This document shows, piece by piece, positions 32,786 to 46,913 of a DNA stretch of 64,000 nt. The first letter of the stretch is position 1. Each line of letters starts with the position of its first letter. The DNA lies in the NCBI GenBank assembly GCA_037179515.1, contig JAXCGZ010007601.1, positions 118,456 through 182,455 of the forward strand, read 5' to 3'. The position numbers and the translations under genes are program-made. The stretch is from Halocaridina rubra (Eukaryota > Arthropoda > Malacostraca > Decapoda > Atyidae). The notes under the pieces were generated by a model, which did not search any database, was not told where the DNA came from, and was given only the letters and a program-made list of their open reading frames with translations.

Positions 32786-33927
32786 ATCACTCGAAGCTCG
32801 AAGAATGAGGGGGGGGGGGGGGCTTCTGATACTGATATGGACTTTGGATGCTAGCTTGAATTTCATCTCCTAAAAAGTAATATCTATGTAATATGTCAAC
32901 TCTATAAATTTGACCTTAAAAACTGTTAGAAAAATCCGAATTTTACAGGAGTATATACGGTATGTAAATAATATTAAAAGAAAGCTGGCAGCAAAATATA
33001 CATGAAATATCAAAAATTAAACCAAATCAATAAAATAAAGAATGTAACACATTGCTATACTGTAGAACATTGACCAAAAGCTGACTAACATTACCGATCA
33101 TACAGGCTCACCATGACCCATTTCAACCTCTTGGGTAGAAATCTACAACAAATGAATATTACCAACAAAAGGTAAATCATTCAATTGAAAATGTAAACAA
33201 AGAAAGTTAATTTAACTTGGATTAGTTAATATATTTTACTAATACTTCATACTTAACTCATATGCTTAATACCTTAAAATCAAGTCCTTTTTAAATTTCA
33301 ATGTTCTTACAGAAGAATGGTAAACAGTCGGTGCACAGGACTCTTGCGTTGTATGATAAATTCATGCTACAATCTAAAATAAAAAAAAATCTCAAATTCA
33401 TTTTTAATCATACATCTATTAGCATTAATCAAATTCTTACTATTATTAATCAGATAGTCAGCAAACTAAAGCAACTTATAAGTAAACAGAGAATCTTTAA
33501 CATCTACAATGTCTTAAATATAAGTAAATATCAAATCGTTCAACTTGTATTAAAAATCTAATACACACAAGCTTAAATTCATTACTAAATCATACCACTA
33601 TTAATAATAATTGTAATGCATTTGGATACTTAACAAATATTCATTATGAGAAGAGTTCAGCAGCAGGACAAGCAAATGCCTTCGTAAGGGGCTTAACAAC
33701 AACAATGTTTATATTTTCCACTCTATTCTACAGTACAGTACAGTAATACATAGGTGGCGCAGAGCGCATGGACATCTAACTACGCACAAACGACATGCTT
33801 AAATACTTAAGATATATTACACTGATCAGATTCTTACTATGAGCAATTATATAAGTAGCAAAACAAATCAGATTGTAATTAAACAAAATCTTTAACATCT
33901 ACAATGTCTTAAATTTATGTAAGCATC
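32786..33927. other. AT-rich region without recognised features
   Basis: Opens with a G-run at about 32809-32822, then AT-rich sequence. Short open frames (for example 33301-33561, Lys/Ile/Asn-rich) have the composition of chance frames. No splice or repeat structure was recognised. Confidence 0.5.
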
Positions 33928-33963
33928 AATTAAAGGGGGAAACAGCCAAGGTATATGTATGTA
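33928..33963 (+). mobile_element. Orphan RTE-A 3' terminus
   Basis: About 36 bp matching the very end of RTE-A (AATTAAAGNGGGAAACAGCC, then GGTATATGTATG). Nothing upstream belongs to RTE-A. Either an extreme 5' truncation or a relic. Confidence 0.6.
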
Positions 33964-35049
33964 ACAAATCGGTTACTCATATTCCAAATCTAGCCTCTCA
34001 TACAGCCTCACCACTCCACCGCCCTCTCTCTCGTTCAAACTCCTGTATGCTATCTTGCTCCCGCTGACTTTCATTCCAATCCAGTATAATTTTCTCATCA
34101 TTATCATTTAACTTTTGTTTTTCCTTAATTCGTACGTGACCATTGAAATTACCTATAATTATCAAATTTTCTTGATTAAGTTGTGCAATAACCTCTTCTA
34201 TTTTTTTATATTTAAAAGAATATTCCTTTCTTTATTTTCCCTACCCTCCACAAAAAAAAAAAAAAATAAACCAAAACAATGATAAAAAAAAATAGCAGCA
34301 AATTTCTCCACTAATAAATCAAACATCTTTCGTTTTACTTTTACACTTTTGTAAATTAAATTTGCTGCTTTTCCTATATACACACATTTTACATTCACCT
34401 TATTGTGTCATTTTTATATATCTCTCATACTCTCAATGACCATAATATTTTCACTTATTTTTTTTTTTTACTATTCTTATCTTCTCGTGTGTTTTTGACA
34501 TGATCAAAATAGTATTTATATCGAACACTTCTTCTTAATCAGTCATAGTACAATTAGTTAATACTTGTAACTCATTACTCTACACTACAGCACAAGTTGA
34601 ATTACAGTTGATGAACGTGTGCTGTTCCTGCACATATTCAGAAGAAGAAAAAGACGTCAGGCCGCAGGCGACTCAGTCGAGGCACTTGAGTCTAACAGGT
34701 CGGAATACTGACCCAGTATTTCTCGGATTGATAGTTAATTGCGGCTTTTTCTTAGGTATTTCTTATATACTTTTTTTTTATCATAATGTCCGTGATATCA
34801 GTCTCAAATCAGCTGTTGTTGATATCGTGCTTGCAACAGTTTTTTTTTCTTTTAAGATTGTTATACAGTTGTACGACTTTCACACCCCGAACATGTTAGT
34901 TTGTTCAATTTAATGTACATAAAATAAGATATTTTTTCGTGCTCTTACAAAACATCGCCAATTCGCACTTTCGGAGATGACAAATTTTCTATAATTTTCT
35001 CAAGTCTCTTCGGAGAGATCCTCATACTGTGGTCTTTCATTTTAAATGC
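33964..35049. other. No recognised feature
   Basis: AT-rich, with A- and T-runs near 34251 and 34460. Open frames at 34198-34398 (minus) and 34608-34913 (plus) have no recognisable domain and unremarkable codon use; not called. Confidence 0.5.
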
Positions 35050-35089
35050 AATTACCTTATTGTGCTTATGGGAAAGAGCTCTGTGCTCA
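35050..35089 (-). mobile_element. Orphan CR1-like 3' terminus
   Basis: About 40 bp matching the CR1-like 3' UTR end and one tail unit on the minus strand (GAGCTCTTTCCCATAAGCAC, then AATAAGGTAATT). Isolated. Confidence 0.55.
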
Positions 35090-35927
35090 TTTGTAAGTAC
35101 GTATGAGTACTGATAACTAACCAATGACGATGAAATAAGGATGGTGTTAAGTTTGTGTATTAATCAGTGGGGATACTGAGCATGCGCCAACTGTATTTTC
35201 TGTACATCATTAACCAGTTTTGCTTAGTGTGTGACGGTTCTCCAACAACAGAAGATATCGGTCCCAATTGTAAGTAAGGTTTATTGAATTACTTTAATGG
35301 TAGTTAGTCATTGAGTTGAAATTATATTTTTCCCATGGTTTTTGATGTTTTGGACGATTCTGACCTTGAAAACTGTCGTAAATTACGCTTTAGATTAGGT
35401 TAAATTAGGACAGAATACAAAGCACATTCAATCGAAACACGTTAAAAACCACAGAGAAAATGCTATTTTCTCCTCCAAAGGCTCCAAAATGAGACGGATC
35501 AAATTGTGAAAATCTAACGAAGCAAAACCCTACCTTGGATTAAAAAGGCTGAGCGCTCTTCTGGATGAGAGGATGTTTATTTTTACTTAAAACATAGGGG
35601 TTGAAGTCATGAAATGTAAATGACGAAAGTAAGGGTATAAGGTAACAACGGTTAAAAATCATCTTATGCACCCTTCCTTACTTCACTTTATAACTCGTCT
35701 AAATTTGAGTTAGGATAGGTTAGTTAAGATATCCTAGTTATTTTGGTTAGGTTAGATTTGTTAAGGTTTGGTTACTCAGTATATTATCATAAAGGTCAAG
35801 AGTCGCCCACAGCTGCCCACCAGTAGTTTAGTACCCCCCCAAATAGAAAACCAGGGGCTCTTAAAACGAATCTTTACTGCAACTCGGTGTGTTTAAGGTT
35901 TATATTTACGTGACTATCTATTGATAA
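35090..35927. other. No recognised feature
   Basis: Contains GGTTAG-like runs at about 35715-35775, too irregular for a telomere-type array. No open frame of note. Confidence 0.45.
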
Positions 35928-36810
35928 GACTTTGAGTATAATGCTAATCTGATTAATGTATGGGATGTAGTGAAAGAGGGAGAGGAAAAAGAATGGGGTT
36001 GTTGAAAGGAGGAAGTTATGAAATCTGCAGAGGCAGTGTTTGGAAGGGGTCTAAAAGGTGGAAGTAAAAGGAAAGGTAGTGAAAGGTGAAATGAGCAGGG
36101 TGAGTGCAGTAGTGCTTGAGAAGAAACTGGGATTTGAGGTGTGGTTGCAGGTAGGTAATGTAGAGACATATGAAAGGTTTTGTGCAAAGACTAGGTTAGC
36201 AAAGCGCGTGGTGAGGAAGGCAGAGAAGCGGATGTAAGGTGGGGTAGAGTTTGTGTGAGAATTTTGAAAGGAATATAAAAAGGTTGTGGAGGGAAGTGAA
36301 AGAGTGAGGAAAGGGGAGTCTAGTAGGGAGGACAAGGTGAAAGGAGCAGATGGGCAATTCCTAGTAGATGAAATAAAGGTGAGAGAATGATGTGCTGAGT
36401 ATTTCAGTGCAATTCTAAATGAGGGAAGGAAGTAAGTAAATGTCTAGGTGGGTTGAAAAGTGTAGCGAGAAATAGATATTTGGGAATAAATGCAAAAAGA
36501 AAGATAGCTATATGAAGGTGTGATTTTGCCGATAGCATTGTATGGAGCAGGGACATGGAATGCAAGAGAGGATGAAAGAAACATAGTAAATGTAATGGAG
36601 ATGAAGTGTTATGATTGGTGTATTTAGAATAGAGTAAGAAAAGAGGATGTCAGGCAAAGAATGCTTGTTTAAAGTAAGCTGTCGGATAGGATAGATCAGA
36701 GAGTACTGTACTGGTTTGGACATATGGAAAAGATGAGTGATGAACGAATAGCATAAAAAGTGTGGAGCGCAGCAGTGATTGGAGTTAGGCTATGAGGAAG
36801 ACCTAGAAGG
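35928..36810 (+). mobile_element. RTE-B2 fragment
   Basis: Plus-strand RTE-B relative, starting at the EYKA...VWNVVKE linker codons and continuing through a KKLWREVKE-like linker. After a large internal deletion near 36430 it reaches the C-terminal region (ALYGAGTWNARED, MKCYDW, YWFGHMEKMSDE, GRPRRK). The RT palm is missing. Many stops. It joins RTE-B3 tail to tail at 36811. Confidence 0.65.
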
Positions 36811-36811
36811 A

Positions 36812-37825
36812 AGCAACCCCATTCCTCTTCCACTCCCTCCTGCACTTTCTCTTTCATTACATTCCACACATTCCTCAGACTAGCCTTATACTCAGTCATT
36901 CTCTTTCTTATTCAATTCACTAACTTTTTGCACATCTCTTCCTCTCTCGCTTCTCATCTTTGTTCACTTTTCATGCACTCTCACTCTACTTCCCACTAAA
37001 TAATGGTCAGATATTCCACCACTAGCTCCTTTCAGTACATTCACCTCCAATGCTCTTCCAATCACCCTCTTGTCCACTACAACATTATCCATAAATGCTT
37101 TGTCGAATACTCAACCATTAGCTATTTTGACCCAAGTATACTTGTGCACATCCTTCTCTTTAAATACAGTATTAGCAATCTACATCTCTCTCTCTCAGTA
37201 CACATTTATATAACTTGATCTCCACTCTCATTCCTACCAGGTACTCCATACTTTCCAATTACATCATCCACTGGCTCATTCCCTACTCTAGCATTTAAAT
37301 CTCCCATCAACACCACATTCACATTCTTTCCCAAGTCTTTCACACACTCGTTGAATTTCATACAAAATTCTTCTCTTCCTTCCTCACATCTCTCACCGCC
37401 AGGACCACATGCACTTACAAATGCCCAAACCTTGTATCTCAGTCTTGTTTTAGCCTCTGTAATTCGAGATACCTCCTTCCACTCCACCACACATTTATCT
37501 CTTCACTTAACAACAGAGCCCCTCCCTCTCAACTCCTGACACCCTACTTACCACACTCCCAAATGTCACCTCACCATTCCCTTTTATCTTTTGCTCAGTG
37601 CAAGTACATCCATCTTTTTCTCCACCAATTTACTCCCTATTACTTTCACTTACACCACAACCACGCACATTCAGAGACCCAATTACAAGGGTTCTGGCTG
37701 GATCTTTCCTGCCAGTATACCACTCGTAGGATGATGAATACAGAGGAGGGAATTTCCAGTCCCCCCGCTCCACCCCATTTAGTCGACTTTTACGACACCC
37801 AAGGGTACACAGAGGAGGTACTGTA
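36812..37825 (-). mobile_element. RTE-B3 fragment, antisense
   Basis: Minus-strand RTE-B 5' portion: 5' UTR near 37780-37825 (GTCGTAAAAGTCGACTAAA on minus), endonuclease 37206-37490 (FVSACGPGGERC, GDLNARVGNE), and on to the EEEWGCF linker codons at 36812. Together with RTE-B2 it covers most of one RTE-B element in opposite orientations, with about 25 codons of overlap. Pseudogene. Confidence 0.65.
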
Positions 37826-38810
37826 TTCTAATCTTCCCTCGTCGGTTCTACCCCATTCCTTTTTATTTTTTTATTTTTTAATTTTCTTTTTAGCCTTAAT
37901 TTTTTTTTTTGGTACTGTATTTTTATCCATTTTGCAGATTATGAAGTCAGTTGTAGTAGCAGTTTACATTCACCTATCAAAGATAAAAAGATATAAAGGG
38001 GGCTGCAGAAATGATCAAAATGCAAACCTGATTCATATTTAAGAAGTAAAATGTAAGAAAAACCTACTGCATGAAAGTAAATCATGAAGAAAAGAAATTA
38101 AACATGATTATAATAAAATTAGAAATCAGGTTTTTAAGTACTGTATATCAAAAGTAAGAAAAACCTCTGTATTATAGTGAAGCTATGAAAAGCTAAAAGT
38201 GATTAGCCTAGTATCATGTCTAAATAAACTATAAACTTAGTGTTAGCTTGAGAGAGAGAGAGAGAGAGAGCACTTAGGAATGAAGAGGTACAGTAAGAAA
38301 CAAGAGTGGCGGCTTCAGCGGATGATGTACAATGCTTATCTTTCGTGTCATAGAATTTCAGAGGATAAATGAACTCACCATTAAGATAAATCTTTCCATA
38401 CTTGTGCAAAATAATCTCCTGGTTACTGTAGCACTGCCTCAAATAATGACATCCATGTCTCATAGCCAAGCATGACTGCTCAGTACAAGAGAGAGTAAAA
38501 TGTTTTATATTTATGTATATTATCCTTGCAGAATTTGCTACATTTTTTATTAATAGGTGATAATAATGAATAATGAATAAAATGGTGCTGTAGAGGGACC
38601 AAACCATATGGCTTTAAAGATGATACACGGTTAGTATCCACTACACGACACCCCATAATATTATTTTTTCATCACATAATGGCTCTACTTTTACCAAAAA
38701 TATCTTATGCAGGGTCTATCGGAACCGATTGATGTTTTAAGTCATTGACGTCCTTGGATCGGATAGGTAACCTTCTGTTAATTTTCGGTTTCCCTTTGTT
38801 ATTAAATGTA
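37826..38810. other. Mostly unassigned; short (GA)n
   Basis: T-rich at 37860-37920 and a (GA)n run at about 38249-38270. No supported coding region; the frame at 38203-38607 on the minus strand has no recognisable domain. Confidence 0.45.
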
Positions 38811-40253
38811 CAGTGTTACCCCGGTTATTCGCGCTTCTTGGTTCGCGTTCTCACTCTATCGCGGTTTTTTTTTTGGATAAATTATTATTTTATTTTATGG
38901 GTATACGCAAAAATATTAAAATATTGAATTTATTTTTTTTTCAGTATTTTCATTTTTTTTTTTAAATTTACGTTGCGTGCTGTTATTTATAATGTAAAGG
39001 GTGTTTTTTTAACAGTGCAGGGAGGGTTTATACAGTTCGTAAACGAAAAAATAATTGTAAATGAGTATGTGTGTCACGTCATCACCTCATTCATGGTAAT
39101 TTTATCTATCACTTTCATAAAAATTTACGTTGCTTGCTGTTATTTATAATGTAAAGGGTGTTTTTTTAACAGTGGAGGGAGGGTTTATACAGTACGTAAA
39201 CGAAAAAATAATTGTAAATGAGTATGTATGTCACGTCATTATCACCTCATTCACTGTAATTTTATCTATCACTTTCATAAAGATTTATGTTGCTTGCTGT
39301 TATTTATAATGTAAAGGGTGTTTTTTTAACAGTGCAGGGAGGGTTTATACAGTACGTAAACTAAAAAATAATTGTAAATGAGTATGTATGTCACGTCATT
39401 ATCACCTCATTCACCGTAATTTTATCTTTCACTTTCATAAAAATTTACGTTGCTTGCTGTTATTTATAATGTAAAGGGTGTTTCTTTAACAGTGCAGGGA
39501 GGGTTTATACAGTACGTAAACGAAAAAATAATTGTAAATGAGTATGTATGTCACGTCATTATCACCTCATTCACCATAATTTTATCTATCACTTTCATAA
39601 AAATTTACGTTGCTTGCTGTTATTTATAATGTAAAGGGTGTTTTTTTAACAGTGCAGGGAGGGTTTATACAGTACGTAAACGAAAAAATAATTGTAAATG
39701 AGTATGTATGTCACGTCATTATCACCTCATTCACCGTAATTTTATCTATCACTTTCATAAAAATTTACGTTGCTTGCTGTTATTTATAATGTAAAGGGTG
39801 TTTTTTAACAGTGCAGGGATTGTTTATACAGTAAGTAAACGAAAAAATAATTGTAAATGAGTATGTATGTCACGTCATTATCACCTCATTCACCGTAATT
39901 TTATCTATCACTTTCTTAAAAATTTACGTTGCTTGCTGTTATTTATTGTGTAAAGGGTGTTTTTTCAACAGTGGAGGGAGGGTTTATACAGTACGTAAAC
40001 GAAAAAATATATGTATGTCACGTCATCATCACATTCACGGTAAGTTTTCCTATCACTTTCATAAAAATTTACGTTGCTTGCTGTTATTTATAATGTAAAG
40101 GGTGTTTTTTAACAGTGCAGGGAGGGTTTATACAGTGTAAACGTAAAAATATATTAAAATATCTGTGTACATATAGGTGGATCCTACTTCGCGGATTTCC
40201 TGGTTCGCGGCAGGTCCCGGAACCGAACTACCGCGATAAGTGAGGCCACACTG
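38811..40253 (+). mobile_element. Tigger/pogo-like non-autonomous element with satellite core
   Basis: Bounded by CAGTGTTACCCCGGTTATTC and, inverted, CGCGATAAGTGAGGCCACACTG, with TA on each side (38809-38810, 40254-40255). The ends match the CAGTG...CGCG type of Tigger/pogo elements. Relatives at 40485 and 52078 carry transposase start remnants. The interior is almost entirely eight tandem units of about 160 bp. No transposase codons are seen in this copy. Confidence 0.8.
38960..40150 (+). repeat. Eight-copy ~160 bp tandem repeat
   Basis: Unit starts (at the CGTTGCTTGC motif) near 38971, 39128, 39288, 39448, 39608, 39768, 39927 and 40072. Periods are 157, 160, 160, 160, 160, 159 and 145. Each unit contains TTATTTATAATGTAAAGGGT, AACAGTGCAGGGAGGG, a CGTAAACGAAAAAATAATTG stretch and GTCACGTCATTATCACC. 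Units differ by only a few bases, so expansion is recent or homogenised. Confidence 0.95.
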
Positions 40254-40484
40254 TACATGATTTTGTAATTATAGTTATTATGAAATTTTAAGATACTGGA
40301 TAGCCTGCTTGAAGAAAATTGTGAGCAAAAAATACTTGAACCTGAAGAAACATGATGGAAATTATATACAGCAGTACCCAGTTATGTAGAGTTGTATTTC
40401 ATATAGTAGTTTAAGTTATTGTAATTGTAATGATTTGTTATAATGTGTGACTGCAGTACGTAAAAACAAACAAAACTTCATGTA

Positions 40485-41607
40485 CAGTAATCCCTCGTTT
40501 ATTGCGGTGGTTCGGTTCTGGGACCACCCACGATAGGTGAAAATCCGCGAAGTAGCAGCACCATATTTATTACAGGTATTTTACATTTATTTTTACCTTT
40601 ACTGTATAAACCTCCCCTGCACTGTTAACAACTCACCCTTTACTTTATTAATAACATCGCGCAAGCATATATTTATATTAGTGTGACAAGTAAGTTTACC
40701 ATAAATAACAGCACGCCAGTGTAAAGCTCTATGAATGTGATAGGTAAGCTTACCGTGAATGACGTGATAGACGTTTACGTATTGCACAGCCAATGGCGGC
40801 CGACAGCCGAGAAACTTCTTCCTTCTTTCAGCATATCTAACAGTTTTACCTTATCTGCTATGGTCAACATATTCCTTTGCTGCTTAGGCTCACTACCAGA
40901 AGCCTTAGTAGATGAAGGATGCTTGGGCGGCATTGCAGGGGTTGAAATACACAAGCAAAAGTTTCACAAAAAACACAAGCACAATGCAAAAGGCGCACAC
41001 ATGAGTAACTGAATGGGTGAGGCGAGACAATGGAAGATGCTGGGAGAATGAAGCTTCAATCCAAAAGCCAATCAGACCCCAGTATACAGAACACAATTTT
41101 GTGATTCGTCGTCTCCCACCCATCAGCCAATAGCATCTCATGTACTATCTCATGTAGATGCGACCCTTTGCGTTTTCCAAGACTCCGATACCGGTATCGT
41201 ATTTTATATGGTGCAGTACTGTAGGTTACATGTTTAAATTTGTTTTTTACTATTTTTTACTGTTTTATTATTCTTAGGCTAGGAAATACTTTTTTTTATC
41301 AATAAAATAATTAAAATACTGGAAATTTTAATGTTCTATATTATGAAGGTGCGACCCATTTGGTTTTCCAAGACGCCGATAGTTTTTTACTATTTTTTAC
41401 TGTTTTATTATTCTTAGGCTAGGAAATACTTTTTTTATCAATAAAAAATATGAAAATACAGTACTGGAAATTTTAATATTTCCACATATCGTGGATTTCC
41501 GTGATATACCCAATAAATATGCGATATGAAATATATATGCTCGCCATAAAAACCCGCGATGCACTGAATTCGCTGAAGGTGAATCGCGATATAGCGAGGG
41601 ATTACTG
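40485..41607 (-). mobile_element. Tigger/pogo-like element 2
   Basis: Inverted ends CAGTAATCCCTCGTTTATTG and CGATATAGCGAGGGATTACTG, flanked by TA (40483-40484, 41608-41609). Contains a transposase N-terminal remnant on the minus strand, one diverged copy of the satellite-unit segment (about 40600-40720, inverted), and two near-copies of a block reading TTTTTTACTGTTTTATTATT at about 41255 and 41395. Confidence 0.8.
40774..40933 (-). pseudogene. Tigger/pogo transposase N-terminus remnant
   Basis: Minus-strand ATG at 40931-40933. It reads MPPKHPSSTKASGSEPKQQR, then a helix-turn-helix start (LTIADKVKLLDML, KEGRSFSAVGRHW) and stops after about 53 codons. This is the CENP-B/Psq-type N-terminal DNA-binding domain that opens Tigger transposases. 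The rest (second HTH and DDE domain) is absent. A second remnant of the same start lies at 52430-52506. Confidence 0.75.
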
Positions 41608-43596
<1,989 letters not shown>

Positions 43597-43792
43597 GCTG
43601 GCTAGTACAGTGGTAACGCGCTGGCTTCGCATTCACGAGGTCGAAAGATCGGTCCCCGTCCAAGACCGAGAGTTTAAGCTGTTTACTGGCAGGAACTGCT
43701 GTGTCAGGGCACCACAGTGGGGGGTTGGGGCTTGTCCCGGCTGACGAATACCCATTGAATTGTAATGGAAATAAAGTTTATTATTATTATTA
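43597..43792 (+). mobile_element. tRNA-derived SINE (type 1, copy b)
   Basis: Nearly complete: GCTGGCTAGTACAGTGGTAA (A-box-like), CGCATTCACGAGGTCGAAAG, CGGTCCCCGTCC (B-box-like region), body, then AATAAAGTT and an (ATT)n tail. CT repeats lie on both sides (43570-43596 and 43793-43808), so it inserted into a CT microsatellite. Confidence 0.8.
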
Positions 43793-43808
43793 CTCTCTCT
43801 CTCTCTCT

Positions 43809-44399
43809 CCATGATTTATAATTTATTTTAATTATTTCACGGTTTCATTTTTCATCGGTTACTGTAATATGGTTTATTTACTTCTTTAGACAATAATTTT
43901 AGTTGTTAATAATTTTTTACCGTTTCATATTTTCATAGCTTACTTTAATGGGTTTTCAGTATTATTTTATTTCCTTGGTCATGATTTTGTTGTATGTTAA
44001 TAATTTTTACTGCTCTCTTTTCGCAGTTTACTATGATGTTTTTTTTCTCTTCTATTTCTTTAGACCTGATTTCATTTTGAGAGTAGCATTTATTGTTTTT
44101 TATTTCTGTTTATCTTTGATAGATACCTTAAGCAGTGCATGCCACAATTGATTTAATAATTTATAAGCTGCAGTGCTTGCTCTACCAGATGTGGTGTAGT
44201 CATGCCCAGAAATGTAGTACATATTTGCATGCACTGTTGTAAAGTCCAACCGTCTTATTCAGAGTATGTTTGAAGGCAACAATTAACTGTGTCATTATTT
44301 TTAAGGTACTTACGTCCTTCTTTGAATATCTCTTTGCCATGAGTCTTTGCTGTCTTCTCACTCGTATGCTGAAATGTATACATTGGAGACTTCAGTGTG
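43809..44399. other. No recognised feature
   Basis: AT-rich. The open frame at 43948-44151 is Phe/Leu-rich without a recognised domain. Confidence 0.4.
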
Positions 44400-44990
44400 C
44401 ATCACAGCGAGTGGCTTTATTCAACATCAGATGTGGAAGACATGTGGCCCCTTCTTTTTGTGTCAATCACGACCTAGTGCAGATTATTAAACATCTTACT
44501 CATGTTCCTGATTGCCATGAACATGCAGCTAGTATTCATGACCTATTCCTTACTTTTAATCCTACAATCTTCATATTCTGTACTCTCTCCTCTAGGTAAC
44601 TCTGACCTCTCTTTGATCTCAATATCGTCCATTTTTTCTCCCCTTCCAACAATCCCTCCTAACCAGTGTCGTCTTTAGCACCACAGACATGCCCAACAAA
44701 ATGACTTGTACCCATGGGATGACTACTGCTTTTGGACCCAAAACCTTGCTCAGGTAGCTTAAAAACTTGCTGAGATTATAGCCTCTGGAATGGAGGTATT
44801 CATCCCCTCTTCAACAAAGCTTTTTCTCCTTCTCTTCCTTGGATTGACTGTTCCAGCTCCTTGGCTATTCAGGCCATGGATTGGGTAAACCAGTCATGCC
44901 AAGCCTCTCCTTCTGTGTAAACTCATTCTTCTTTTACAGCTAGGAATCACAGTTCTGCTCAGATTCATAAGTTTAAAGTATCCTTTCGGA
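44400..44990 (+). pseudogene. LINE D, endonuclease end and linker
   Basis: Degraded coding sequence: DLVQIIKHLTHVPDCHEHAA and SIHDLFLTFNP (end of an APE-type endonuclease), then in other frames WDDYCF, EIIASGMEVFIPSS, and a linker near SQFCSDS and HKFKVSFRR at 44970. Frameshifts are frequent. The copy is cut at about 44990 by LINE C and resumes with RT motifs at 55009. About 150 codons of linker are missing between the two. Confidence 0.6.
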
Positions 44991-45560
44991 GAACAAACAA
45001 ACAAACATTTATTTACATTTTTGTACAATGTCTATTCTTATACAATTTAAGAGTAACTTACAAGTAGACATGTAATTGAACTAATAAGAGGATAATACAT
45101 TGTTAAATTTGTTGCCTTTCCTAGAAAATAATAGTACTGTAGTAACAATGTTAACAGTGTTCATAATAAAGTAGTAGTAATAACATTCGACACAGGATCG
45201 TTATTGCATCATCACCATATTTGTTTTCCTTACAATGAGAATGATTAGTTCTTAACTTGGAGAACAGAAAAGGCAATATCAGTTTACATATAGAGAGGTT
45301 AGTAAATTGCATTAAATCATTAAGTTTAGTTACTGTGTGAGCAGCAACTATTTGTCCAAAAGAGAACTATATAGTTTGCCTTTAAAAGCTGCAAAGGAGG
45401 ATGAATTTTTAAGATTCTCTGGGATATTGTTCCGGTGTTGGCCCTTTAATAGTGATCATCTTTGAACCTGCTTCTGTGTTTGTTCACTGAATAAAGAGCT
45501 CACCACTGTCTTGTGCACGTTCCCCTTATATCTCTGACTGTTTTTAAATCAAATAGCCAG

Positions 45561-46902
45561 CTAGGATGATGATGGTTCAAAATTTTGTATAAAAATACAT
45601 AAATAGCATAAGTGACTTTGTTTTCTGCCCGCAGCCACCCAAATTTTTTGAGCTGGTGTGATGTGGTCATATTTTCTTATTCCTACCAGTGCAACTCGAG
45701 CTGCAAAATTGATAAGCTTCTGTATTCTGTTTATCTGAGTCTTAGTGGTAGCTCTCCAAACAGTTGTGCAGTAATTATTGTGACTTAGGGCTAGAGATTC
45801 AACAACAGTTATTCGAGTGGTAGTCTCAAAATTGTCTTTTATACGTGCTTTGTACATTAATGTTCCTGTAACCTTTTTGCATACTTTATCTATTTGGGAA
45901 TCAAACAACACGTAGTTATCAAAGTGAATTCATAGGTTTTTGACTGTTTTGCTAGGTGTAATGATATTGCCGCAAAAATTAATAGTTGTGTTTTCTGGAA
46001 TTTGCGCTATATGGAACCTTGAGCCAATAAACATGCATTGCGTTTTACTTTTGTTAATTAACAGCCCAATTTCTTGAAAGTAGGTTTTAATTTTTGACGG
46101 TGTGTTTTCTGCTCTTAAAGTTAGCTCTGGGAGATTATTAATATCACCACTAAGGAGTAGTTGAGTGTCATCTGCATATTGTACGACTAGGCAGTCAGAA
46201 ATGAAAGAAGATAGATCATTTATGTAAATGGAGAAGAGGATAGGACCAAATACTGATCCCTGTGGAACACCAAATGATACATTTTTTGGCATAAGACGGC
46301 TAGACTGTTTGCAATTAGATAGATACTCTCTAAACCACCTGGGATCAATATGTAGGTTAGTGCATTTACTTATAAGAATTTCATTGTTTACGCTGTCAAA
46401 GGCTATTGATAAGTCTAATAATACAAGCAGAGATATAATTTTTCATATCTGTTATTATAGATACTATTCGTAACTTTGAGAAGTGCAGTTTCGGTCTGGA
46501 ACCATGGTGGTTAATATCTGATAGTCTATTTGACTCTAAATATGACATAAGTTGGCATGCAACAATTTTTTCTAATGTTTTAGAGAAAATGGGTAGCAGG
46601 GAAATGGGTCGATAGTTTGTCACATCTTCTGTCCCCTTTTTATGCAGAGGTATTACATGTGATTTTTTCCAAGAGTCAGGAAACCTTTTAGTAACAATGG
46701 AAGTGTTCATAATAGCTAGAATATAAGATACAATCATGAGTAGAGCATCTTTGATGAATTGAAATGGTATACCATTTGGACCATATGAGCCAGAGTTTCT
46801 TAGGCTCTTTATGGTAAGAATTAGGGTAGCACAATCGACAGGATTTATCTTGAAGTACTCTCTTGTGTTTACATCAGAGGAATTAACATTTAAGTAATTA
46901 CT
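45561..46902 (-). pseudogene. LINE C reverse transcriptase
   Basis: Pieces on the minus strand: 46396-46902 (SGSYGPNGIPFQFIKD, HVIPLHKKGTEDVTNYRPIS), a frameshift near 46400, 45930-46292 (VSFGVPQGSVFGPILFSIY, VQYADDTQLLL, NKSKTQCMFIGS) and 45561-45911 (thumb and C-terminus: ESLALSHNNYCTTVW). The YADD box is intact. Two or three frameshifts and a stop near 45925 inactivate it. It is cut at 46902 by RTE-K2. Confidence 0.75.
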
Positions 46903-46913
46903 CATGTTCACTG

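Noticed and set aside
35715..35775. TTAGG-type telomeric repeat
   Set aside because: Irregular GGTTAG-like words, no tandem register.
38960..40150. CRISPR-like array
   Set aside because: The ~160 bp units are fully tandem with no unique spacers, and this is a eukaryotic genome.
40731..41012. Plus-strand frame of 93 codons
   Set aside because: It is the shadow of the Tigger transposase start on the minus strand.
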